Shown piece by piece: positions 25,469 to 36,267 of a stretch of 64,000 nt of DNA. The stretch is from Xiphias gladius. Lineage: Eukaryota > Chordata > Actinopteri > Istiophoriformes > Xiphiidae. The number at the start of each line of letters is the position of its first letter. Positions within the stretch are counted from its first letter, which is position 1. A program made the translations under genes and the position numbers. The notes under the pieces are model-generated. The model was not told the origin of the DNA and did not search any database. It saw nothing but the letters and a program-made list of their open reading frames with translations. The stretch covers positions 1,518,001-1,582,000 of the forward strand of contig NC_053418.1 of the NCBI RefSeq assembly GCF_016859285.1, written 5' to 3'.

Positions 25469-28400
25469 TTTTTAGTTAGTTCTTTGCTGGTTTTGATCTA
25501 TTCATGGGATTTGTTGAATATCACCATACTTATTCTTGATCAAAAGTTTGTTTAGCCATTGGATCTGGGTTTCGAATGGTTCATGAGGAATAACTCTTAA
25601 CTGAAAAATCTGTATATACTTTATAACTTTTACTTTTGTTTTTCAACCTGTTCGCGACACACAAAAGCCAAAGTCCTTACACATTCAGAAACACATACTG
25701 CCCTGCCGCAGGAATGGTGTCAACAGTATAACTGCCTGCTGAATTCATGACGTCCTCACACTGACCGACAGATAAAGCGTCCGCTCGGGTCCAGCCGAAC
25801 ATTTAGCCCAACGGACAATTCAGAAAAATAAATGCACAGTTCAATACTCCAACTCAGCTGTACCTTGTATGACTGTGGAGCTGGTGTAGCCGTCCACCGT
25901 GGACCAACGGCTGGCGGACGGATGCGTCTCGGGGTGCCACTGAACTTCGAAACGAGTCACGGGCGGGGCGGTGGGGATCTCCCACTGGACCAGAAGGTCT
26001 GTGGCAGTGGGGAAAGAACTGGAAACCCACAGGTTTCTGACCGGGGGAGGATCTGCGGAAACCCACAACAGGATAATCGGCGACTGAGAAGAACGAACAG
26101 GCGCAGCACCCGTCCGGCACCCGTCCGTCCCTCATCTGAACCCGGTTTTGTCAAATTCACGTTTCAGGTCAGTCAAACGGTTTTAAATCGTGATTTCGAC
26201 ATTGAGCAAAATAACTGGTCAGATTTAAACCGTCACCGTTCAGTGTTGCAAGAGGTTTTATCCGAACGTTGTGTGACTGCCCTGTAGCTTCCTTCTCTGA
26301 CACTAAGCACACAGATGCAAGCGCACAGACTGGCACACACACACACGCGCTCGCACCCACACACAAAGACACGCACACACACAGGATATTGCATAAACAG
26401 AGAGCACAAGCTTTAAATTTGTTTGTATCTTTTTAAAAGTTAAAGGCTGCTCAACTTTACAGAAGATTGCCTGTGTGTGCGTGCGTGCGTGCGTGTGTGT
26501 GTGTGTGCGTGTGTGTGTGCGCGAGCGTGCGTGCGTGCCAGTGCTGTGGGCCATTAACTTACTGGCCTGTTGACTTTTATCTCAGTAATCTGGCAGATAA
26601 TTTAGAGCGAAATCCAGCAGCAGTTATTGCCAGATAACATTTTGCAGAACTGCTCGGAAACCCCCTGCTTGTTGGTAAACCTCAACACGTCGACAGGACA
26701 CTGAAAATAATGAGCCGTTTTAACTACTAGCATGGAAGGTACCACTTTCTGAAAAGGCACCAGTTATAAAGGGTTTGTAAGCTGCAATTAACTCCTCCAT
26801 TACGAACAACTTGTGGGTCGCCAGGCTGTGGAGAATCCTCTTCCAAAACTTGTCATGCCCTTTCATCTCTAGATATTTATTTGCCTCATTAGGGAGACTT
26901 GGTCTGTGTGACCAGCTCTGGAAAAAGGCTTTGGGACCTCTGGACCAAAAGCCACTGAAAATTCATACACTGCGTATTAACATTTATAACTACGCACTTG
27001 ATGGATTATTGCAGAACCCTTTATTAATTGTTTATTAACATTTATCGGTGATTGACTACGTTTTGCTGAAGGCTTATTACAAACTGAGAAACACATTACC
27101 CTGTGTTAATGACTTGCTAACGTCTGGCAGTGAATGTGAGTGCTAGCAGAGCGTCCTGCTGGAGGTGGATTCTCCGCAACCCGGCAACGCGACAGTTGTT
27201 GGCATTAACGAAGCCTCTGATTACAGCTAGTGGAGCCTTTATAAACGGTGGAGGTGAAAGTGGCACCACATGTAATAACCGGCGTGCCGCTCACAGCTCC
27301 GTCTCTGCGTGTCAATGCTGAGATTTGCAGCAGGTCCGTAGCCGGCCCTGTTGAAGGCGGCGACGGTGACGATCCAGGTCCCCTCCTCCACGTTCAGGAT
27401 CATCCTCCACCCCGTGACGTTTTGAGTGAATCTGTGCCGCAGATGCTGCTCCCTCACTGGCTCGTAGCTCACCTGGTAACCGAGGATAATACCTCCAGCC
27501 TCATGGAGATCAAGACCCTGCAGAGACCAGACTTTTTTTTCTTAAAGTTTATACCAGAAGCATTAAAAGTTTTGGACTTAGTATATTCAACATAAACTAA
27601 TCAAACCAACGGCAGGAACTTTACATTTTGGCACATGACCTTTATTTAGTTTCCGTCTCAGTCTCTGTACAAAAATGTACGTACTGTCGTCAACTATTAG
27701 TCTTTCGATTTTGTTTGTCTTATTTCAACAAAAACTAAACACATTTCAGTCTGGGTTTTCCTTTTTGTCACAGCTCCTTCTTATTTATCACAGGTTCGTT
27801 AAAATCCCGTTGACCGACGGTGTTCAGCGTGAGGGGAAGCCTAATAACGGAGGACAGCTTCGACGCGGTGACGGTCCGTTTAGCGAACACCTAGAGGATG
27901 ATCTGGGTGGCCGACGCTCACATTAGCCCTCACGCCTACAGACAGCGACACAAACGACACTCGACTCCAAACTGAAACGCAATGCTCCATCCAAAGCCCT
28001 TGATGAGGTTACGTTAGATTACCTTGTTATGCACGTTTCCATAGTGTGCTCCAGCTGTTTTGTTGCAGCCTCTTGTGCAAGGCGTTTCGGTTTTCGCATG
28101 GTGGGTCAAATTTGGTCCGTACATCTGTTGCTATTTTACGCTCAACAGCTGGTGACGTTTGCCGGCATTACTGACGGAGACATGACATTTCATAATGCTG
28201 CTAATTAGCGCAATGTTACAGTCAAACAGCTAAATCCACTCCTGAAGAGCAGATGATTTTATTCAAAATGTTAAACATTTTCTCATTGTTCTTGTTTTCA
28301 AATGATACTTTTTTTTTGGTTTTGTTTTATTCCCGTTTTTGTTTTTTTTAAAAAGTTATTTTTTTTTACCATCGTTTTCGTTCGGTATTAACACTGATGC

Positions 28401-31400
28401 CAAGAATTTTTCTGGCGTCTTTGCCAGTTCGTCGGACCTTAGACTTTGCGGCATCAGGTTGGATTTGGAGGAAACTGCCTGATGGCTTTGCAGCACAGAA
28501 CAGGAACCGGGCACTTTTCTCCCAGGGGCAGACACAGCGGAAGCTTTGAGAGACGAATGTCTGCCTCCTAGGAGACACTTTGACATATTTCAACCAAAGG
28601 ACCCTTCAAACGTTATATTTTTTCGGACACTTTGGCTGCTGCCAAGATCAAATCTGTAACTCGGTTTTTTTAGGGAATGTTGCTCGTCCCCGAGATTCCC
28701 TGTAGAAAACAAAGCGTCAAAGATAAGTCAAGAGAGGACGTGATACCTGCAGAAGCTGACTTATCTTTAGAAACTGAAAAGGAAGAAAATTTCATAGATG
28801 GCTATTCTAAATACTTCCAGTGTACCTTCCACATGAGATAAAAGCGTTCACCGGAGTCTGTTTTCTCCACTCCGTAGCACACCTCTGGAGCCCTGGAGGG
28901 CTCTGGCAAAGGAAAAGCACAAAATTAAAAAACTGAAGCCGACGCCGAAACCACAGCTCTTTAAAAACACTTGTTTAATGTGAAGTAGTGTATTCTATTG
29001 TAGTGCCACGTATGGTGGGAATGTATTTCAATAATTTGGGGACACACTCAGTTTTTTCCTGGCCTATAATTTTATCTCTGTTTGAATGTAAGCCGTCACC
29101 TCTGGCCAGCGTCCTCACGGTGACGTCAGGGCTCCAGTCGCTCCACATGCCAGACTTTTCCCTGCAAGCCACAGCGGCTCTGTAGATGGTGAACGGCAGG
29201 AGGTCCTCGATCGTGTAGACCGGCTTCTGATTTCGGGACACAGGTACAAAATCTGAAGTCTGGAGACAAAAAACAGATAGCTGAGTGCAAGATAAAGACG
29301 GACTTTGGGTGTTAGTTGACTCTATCAAGAGCATTTGGAGCACGTTTTCCAAATGTCACCTAAAAACCCGTGTTTCCATCAACCATCAAAAAGCTGTGTC
29401 CTATTTTTTCTGTGGCCCTTTTCTCAACACTCTCACCTGCTGATGGTCCAATTTAGAAACCTTAGCCCTGCAAAGTGAAAGTTAAGCTCACTGTTCTCCC
29501 TCCAAACAGAGATTTCTCATCATTGGATTTGGTTTTGAGGGCTCGCCTTCGCTCTGGAAGAAGATGCCTCCCAAAGTCCTAAGCGGGGGCCACGCTCAAG
29601 CAAAGAAAAGAGCCTATAACAACAAAGCTCAGATGAGACAAGCGCTTTTCAATATGTGAATGCGTGTGTTCTTGTTGTGGGGACGCAAACCCGTTCACAC
29701 GGTCACGATGTGGGGGCACGTGCCACCGGGGGGCAAGACGGTCCCCATGAGGTTGGCTTTATTGTAGGGTTAAAGGCCTTGTACGTGCAGCATGTCACAA
29801 ATAAAAGGCACAGAAATGTCAAAAATTTGCAGTTTCCACCGGTAACGTCGTCAGCCGCTGTGACACGTAAGTGATAACGTGACCTGCCGTTGCCACGACA
29901 TGTTGCCACGCAGCTACTGTCATCTGTTAAGTCGCTTATCTGCAAATATTTTTTTCCAGGCGAAAGACGGGAGGAATTCAACTCGGTCTAGATAAAGCAA
30001 ATGCCGACTTTCAACAGAAAGACTATTGGTGAAGGTCAAAATTGGGCCCAGGGTTGTGGTAGGGTTGGGTTTGGCGTTTGGCGGCTACATCGTTGAGGTT
30101 GGGGCTGGCCTCCAGGGAAGTCAACAGTCGGTCAATGTAATGTCCTCATACGTAACATATACAGTTGTTTGTGTGTCCTCGATGCTGACCTGAGACCACG
30201 TCAGAGTGTTGTTGACTCTGTAGCGAAGTCGGCAGCTGTTGTCACTGGTGCTCCTCCAAGACACGACGACGGAGTCCTTGGTGGAGCGAAGCACCATTAA
30301 TACGGGCTGAGAGGGTTTGACTGAGGAGAGGAGAGGGGACAAGGAGAAAAGGAGAGGACTGCTGACACTACCGGGAAGTGAAGTGACCACAAGTCAAACA
30401 CTCACATGTCTGGGCCCCTAACCTGCATTGGAAGGATTAAAGGTAAGAGGTGGCGATCTTTTCTCTGTCCCGGTGATGTAGATTTTGATACTGGCTGTTA
30501 TGTTGAAGGAGGCTACACTGTTGAAGATGCGGTCACAGGACAAGATTCTATTCATACTGAAGAAGAAAAAGAATAAACGAGGTAACACACATTAAACATA
30601 CATTAAAGAATGATATTTGAGTAGCTTAAAGTTAGCGTGTAATTTACATGATTTTCTTGATTGAAAAAATCAAGTACATTGTACACGAGTAGATCGGCAG
30701 AGTATAAAGTCAAAGATTTCATTTCAGTAGTTCTCTTTCTCCTTTTCGTCAGTGCTTACCTGCTGACGATGAGAGAGACGTCAGGCTCAGCGTGGCTGTT
30801 TGACTCCTGACTCACCTCACAGATCAAGGATCCGTTCAACATGGATGTGTCTATTAACTGGTAGTAACAGGACAGGTTCTGAGTCTCTGCAGCAAAACCA
30901 CAGGAATATCCAGTTTTAACAACACACTTACTTACTTAAATTACTTTGCCAGCGCAGGACTTTTACTTGTAACCGAGTATTTTTACAGTGTGGCATCGAT
31001 ACTCTTACTGGAGTAAAGTATCTGAGTACTTCCGCCACCTCTTGAAATTTTCAAAACATCAGCAGCAAGGTGGGAAAAGAGGATCTGGGGACTTCGGGGC
31101 TGTTAGTAAATGAGCGAGTGAACCAATGAGTCGACAGCTATTTTTCTGACCGGGTTTAAACTGAAGTCGACCTCTTTTGAAAAGCTGAAGTAGGAGCAAC
31201 CGTGAAAACAAGATAAAACCAAGATAAAACCAAGATAAAACCAAGAATGATGAGAACAACCCAACATCGAGATATCCGACTGCTGCGCGTCTGTTTCTGC
31301 GTACTCACTCTGTAGTGATGAAGGCGGGTGATTGCCACAGTCTCTGAGGTCAGTGACACACACTTTTTCATCCTCTTTACACTTCTTCAGATCAGAATTC

Positions 31401-31998
31401 TTCACAGTGACTTCTGATGCACAACCACACAGGAAAAAAAAAAGACTCAGACTGACAGAAATCCACCAACAGTAAACGTGACGGTTCTGCGGACATCAAA
31501 GCGGCATCTGCAACTTGTATCGGTTTTGGATTGATAAATAAATGCCCTAAAGTTGATCACATGAATGCAACTTCACCAACGTTGGGGTCCTTGAGAATCT
31601 AAACTGTCCGAATCTCTATTTTACCTCTACCTCAAGCAGAGGTCACTTTGAAAGAACTCACAGCTTAAAAAAAACCCAATGGCCTCAGAAGAAACTACAA
31701 GAAAGACCTTGCTCAGATGAGAATGAAAGACAACAGGTAGCCTGATGTTAAACTTGCCCCGTTCGGAAGCTGAAGCACCAATCGTGAAGTGACTCTAATT
31801 TGCCTTTAGGAAATCAGTTCAGTTAATTCAAGACCGATCCAGATCTTTCCTAAACCCAGCCTGTCCCGTGAGGTTCAACCTTCAAGCAACAGCTAAATGC
31901 AACATGTGGCTTCGAGGCAACTCACCGTAAGAAAACACACTGAGGAGGTTCAGCAAGGTCCAGGTAGCAACGTTCCAATCAGGAGACCAGATGTCCAT
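20759..31998 (-). CDS. class I cytokine receptor, gp130 / IL-12R-beta type (orthology unresolved)
   Basis: Type I membrane receptor expected to signal through JAK/STAT. Fifteen exons join in phase: 31998-31926, 31413-31309, 30886-30760, 30556-30423, 30320-30190, 29259-29100, 28902-28826, 27517-27295, 26052-25864, 24693-24595, 24495-24355, 24022-23897, 23106-23022, 22698-22617, 21379-20759, giving 790 aa. In order: signal peptide (~1-24), Cys-containing first domain, second cytokine-receptor domain ending in WSDWS (229-233), three more FN3 domains, helix VVATVTPLLLIALTVGIICIL (~533-553). The 233-aa tail has a Box1-like Pro-Pro segment (PPISSPWCSTAGQW) and tyrosines in EYVSD, QYVLN, SYLIC and DYIAN. 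No separate N-terminal Ig domain is evident, which recalls IL12RB1, IL27RA or IL31RA; gp130, CSF3R and IL12RB2 have one. The tail loosely resembles IL12RB1. I give no symbol. Confidence 0.87.
22397..22422. repeat. perfect hairpin in receptor intron 14
   Basis: Eleven-base arms (TGCACTGCTCT and its exact complement) flank the loop GGGA, immediately next to an (ATT/ATC/AGT)-type trinucleotide-rich run at 22,350-22,396. Confidence 0.9.
25372..25465. repeat. (CA)n microsatellite
   Basis: About 46 pure CA units in the receptor intron between the exons at 25,864 and 24,693. Read on the transcribed strand it is a UG tract. Confidence 0.97.
26330..26545. repeat. interrupted CA-rich and TG-rich tracts in inverted arrangement
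   Basis: A CACACACGCGCTCGCACCCA-type tract (26,330-26,385) is followed about 80 bases later by a GTGTGTGCGTGCGTGCGTGC tract (26,469-26,540). The two are largely complementary. They lie in the receptor intron between 26,053 and 27,294. Confidence 0.85.
27518..28825 (-). other. receptor intron 7
   Basis: Intron of about 1.3 kb between the exon ending FYLMWK and the exon starting GLDLHEAGG. It has T-rich runs near 28,310-28,370. No exon or repeat family is recognised with confidence. Confidence 0.55.
30925..31045 (-). repeat. dispersed teleost repeat (AAGTAC-rich family), copy 2
   Basis: On the - strand it reads GGTGGCGGAAGTACTCAGATAC and so on, the same family as 12,555-12,770 but shorter. 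It lies in receptor intron 2. Confidence 0.65.
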
Positions 31999-33361
31999 CT
32001 TACCTGGTAGAGGTCAGAGTGTTCACACAATCAGCTCCTTCCAAACATCCGCAAGCGTCCATCTATTTTCTGCATCCACTACTTTCCATCTATATGAGCG
32101 AGAGTCAAATAGAAACCCTGCAGAGATCGTGTTATTTACGTGTGTGATGTGTTAAGAAGATCTGAGCGGAGGATGAGGAAGCCTGCAGATAAACTCTGCA
32201 CGCTCCTCTGCAGTGTGAGTTGTGGGGTGTTGTCAGGAAATTGCCCCACACCATCAATATGTTACGTGTGTGTGGGTTGAAATGTAGTTTTTTTTTTTCC
32301 TGGAGAACGAACACCGTTTGCCCACAGCCTCCCATGAGGATGGAGCCACGTGGAAGCAGATAATGAAAACAATCAGAGGCGGCAGAAGGATTTTAACATC
32401 AGCAGGTCACTGTGACGGAGCGGTTCGGGGAAGCCTCCCTCTCTCTACTCTGGTTTCAGCCACACAGCAGCCAGGCCCTGGGATAAGGGATAAGGGATGG
32501 CCTGAATATAGTTAGCAACAGTGGGAAAATACACTTGTAATATTTTGATTGTTATTATTATATTATTGAGGATGTTGGTGCTCTCAGGTGGACAAACTGC
32601 AATAGAGACGCTGCTTCTAACTGACCTCAGACACGTCTTAGCCGTCTCCGTGCTACAGCAAGGTCTCACCTGCCAGTACGTCAGCTTCGCCAATTTATCG
32701 GTCCGGCTTTGGTGGTGATCCTCTGCCTTCTGATCTCAGGCTACCGACGGGTTGAGATTTCCACTTGTCCGGCACGTCAGTAGGACACTTCTAAAACTGA
32801 GGACCGACCCCTCTGTCAGCCCCAGCGAGCAAACCTTGAGATTAACGCTAACACCAGAGAGAATTTTCCAACTGTTGTTCTCCCAACTGGAGTGTTTGCA
32901 AGCTCACATTCCCAGTGTTACCTGCTCAATGCACGTTAGCATGCTAGTGGCGTTCAGCTGAGGCCAAAGTGGAGCCGTGAGTTGTGACCACCCCTCCCAC
33001 CACCTCTGGACTTCGATGTACTGTGATGTGCTCACTGTCGTCGGGTCCAGGCTGAAAAGGTGCTGGGCTGGATGTTTGCTACGTGACCAAAGTCAGTAGG
33101 TGGACCAGACCTGGACCTCGAGAATTCCTCTGAATGTCTTAATTCACGGTGGGAATTTGTGTCCATTATCAAGCTTAACAGTCATTACATAAACATAAAC
33201 ATGTACATGAAAGAATATGTTTAAGCGAAGACATCTGGAACCAGCCAATGTAAATTTGAGCTTTTCAGATGCCACACACGGGATAAACGCTTGACTTCGT
33301 TAACAACATGACCTTTCCACACTCTCTCTTATTTTTTTTTTATTTTTTTTTTTTAGCCTTT
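31999..33361. other. spacer upstream of the cytokine receptor
   Basis: Contains the putative receptor 5' end. On the - strand the ATG at 31,998 is directly preceded by CTCTACCAGGTAAG, which can be read either as a 3' splice site or as a donor, so at least one upstream non-coding exon is likely. No further coding sequence is recognised. The stretch 32,800-32,960 resembles parts of common fish dispersed repeats. Confidence 0.5.
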
Positions 33362-33700
33362 CTAGCAACATGGCTCTCTGGTCCAGAATGAAGCACATCC
33401 ACCAACGGATGAATTGCCATGGAACTTTTGACTTTGGTGATCCCCTGGCTTTTCCTCTAGCGCCACCCGCAGGTTCACAATTGTGGTTTTTACTGAAACA
33501 TCGACAACTATTGGATGGATTGCTAAAACTAGTCTCCCTCAGGATGAACCGCAACAGCTTTGGCGATTCCTCAGCTTTTCATCTAGCGCCATCAAGAGGT
33601 CAGATTTTAACTTGTCCAAAACTTTGGTTTAAAACCTGGGTCAGGCAAAGCTGGATAAGGAGCCTCGCAGGGTCACTACAGTGGTTGGAGAACTCATTTC
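33362..33700 (+). repeat. dispersed teleost repeat with GCGCCACC/GCGCCATC words
   Basis: Includes ACTATTGGATGGATTGC, two versions of the phrase TTTGGTGATCCCCTGGCTTTT / TTTGGCGATTCCTCAGCTTTT, and TCTAGCGCCA twice (33,457 and 33,582). From memory this word set is very common in fish genomes. The 99-bp-scale internal duplication is directly visible. Confidence 0.7.
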
Positions 33701-34247
33701 ATCTTTTAAATTTACTTCTTTTTCCTTTTATATATGTGTCACGCAAATATTATATCAGTGATCGTTAACAGGTTCTTCTTTGACAATCTCTCTCTCTGTC
33801 TCTCACACATGCGCATACACAGTGAAGGCATACCACAAGAATTTACCAAAACCCAATTGTTCTTCATCTGTTTAATTTTAACTCTCTTTTCAAAAGTAAA
33901 ATTTCAGCTTGTCTCCGCTCATTTTTCTTTTTCTTATAGAAAATGGAAACACAAAAAATTGCCTTGTACAAACATTGAAAAATGACTAATGACAAAAAAA
34001 CCAAACTGAAAATTAAGAAATGAAACAAAGAGAAAGAAACGCTGTACAGATTAGTAAAGAAAGGGAAGTCAATCTTCCTCTGGACTCGTCATGTGTCTGC
34101 CTCAGTGCTGTTTTCCACACAGTGCGGTGAAATACAGCAGGAAACAAGCTTTCTAAGTTTACAGTCCCCATTTATATAAACAGACTGAGCTGACAGTAGA
34201 GTGCATTACTGCTGCTGTAGACAAACAAAAGGCTAAACGCCAGTACT

Positions 34248-34490
34248 TTTATTCTTTAAGTGAAGTTCATTGATGAGTTTCATGACCTTTAGGCCTTTGA
34301 AACCTGTTAAAAAGTCAAGTCAGTGGATGTCAGGCAAAAACAAAACATAACTTTTTTCCCCCTTTAGTCCTGAAAAACTGAACTTTCAGCAGTGGTTTTT
34401 TTTCGCCTGGCAAAACATAAAATAAACTGGTGCAGCAAGAAATAGTATTTTAGCTTTGTAGACCTGGTTGTGTTTCTGTCATTTTTTTTT

Positions 34491-34542
<52 letters not shown>

Positions 34543-36267
34543 AATGTCCACATGATTTCAAGAATAAGACGATGTAACAATCTCAAACTGCTCATATGTT
34601 ATAAGTTAGTCAAACTATAGCACGTACGAGAGTATTTTGTCTCCGACTACCTCGCACACTTAAATGTTCACAACGCACCTTGGAAAATCTTCGATGCAGA
34701 GTACGAGTTAAAAGAGCCCAGAAAAAACACAGCTCAGTGGAACTCCTCTAAACTCGAGGAGTCACTGTTCAGATTTTGTTGAACGTCGGTTCACACGTGT
34801 GTAGAGATAATAATTCAAGGAAGACCGGTAGGAGGAGACTACGATATGGTATACAGATATAATCCAAACTGTCCTGACAAAAGCTTAATACCTGACTGAA
34901 AACTGAGTTTAGTTCTTAACTCATTTATCTAACACAATAAAAATGTGACTTTTTAAGTGCATTCACTGTGTTAAAAAAATAATCTGATTTGATTTTAGAG
35001 GCGCTGATGAAGTTCAGGTAACGAGTCTCTATCACAACACGGATACACTGTGTATAACACTTAAAAAAAAAATGGCGTCCAGTTTCGACAGCTTGTACTT
35101 ATGTCTAAAACAGCAACAGTTCCAGATGTTCTGACTAATCAACGCTACTGCACATCTACAACGGATTTCTGAGCTGATAACTGGACTGACTTGTGATTTT
35201 TACTTTGTTATTTAGTCTGACACGGTGTTCATGTTAAATCAGGTGTGGCATCAGATGTGGGCAGTGACTGAAAGGTCTGAAACCAGGCTGGTTTAAAATT
35301 CAGTCAATAATAACTTGGCTGCTGTGCTTCCTCGTTGTGAACAAATACATTTTCTAATATCTAAACTGCTCAAAGTGTACTTTGACTTTTACACGAATGC
35401 TCCGTCTGGGTTGTGATTGGCCGCAAAGTGACAAAAAAGGAAACCTTTTTGTCATCAGTTGAATATCTGAGATCCCTTCTGACTCCATTTCCCAGAAATC
35501 CGTCCCGTATTTCAGTATATAAATTCAATAATCTTTTCCGCTGTGACGTTACTGCGACTTCACACTGTGGCATCGGAATCGTCGCTTATAAAGACAGAGA
35601 GTATGTTGGCAGATTCCGAAATATCAGCCGAAGCTTTGTGCAGTCGCCCTTCCTCTTCTTCAGCTTGCAGGTACTGGTGTGAGGCATCACTTTGGTACAA
35701 GCATATTGCTCCTTTACATCCGTTCTGATTTCTATTCGCCTTTTATGAGCGTCTCACCTCTGCTCTCTCTCTCTCTCTCTCTGAGGAGGAAAAAAGAGAG
35801 TTGAGAACGATTCAATAGGACACACAGCTGCTGATGCTGCACGTTGGCAGTGAACAGGAACCAAACCTGTGGCCTTTCTATCACCGTCTCTCTTGAGTGT
35901 ATCTTCATAAGTTCATGATTAGGAGGGCGGGAGAGAGGTGCATAGGTCAGAAAAAACACATTTAGCAGGAAAAAGACAAAAGACAGCAGTTCAAACTGAA
36001 ATGGTGACAAGAAAAAAAAAAAAAAAAAAGGCACCCACTTGTCCTCTGTGAGCGACAGCACTGAAAAACTGTGGACTGGCTGTTATCAAAGTTCTCCGAA
36101 AACCACTCGGGACCTTTTTCAGGTCTCAGCCAGAACGGCGCGTCAAGCTTCCCAAGTGGATCAAAGCAGTCAGATTTACCCGAAGCGAGCCGAGCTGGGA
36201 CAATCCAAACTGGTTTCACGAGGAGTCCTAGTGTGTGTCTGTGTCAGTCTGCGTGTCTCTGTGTCTG
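34248..36267 (-). other. hira: hira 3' untranslated region and downstream
   Basis: Non-coding stretch after the hira TAA (36,268-36,270). A candidate AATAAA on the - strand is at 34,248-34,253 (TTTATT on +). It holds an A run at 36,010-36,029, a GA/TC run near 35,763-35,781 and the AT microsatellite at 34,497-34,539. The transcript end is uncertain. Confidence 0.35.
34497..34539. repeat. (AT)n microsatellite
   Basis: About 21 AT units, preceded by a T run. Confidence 0.95.
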
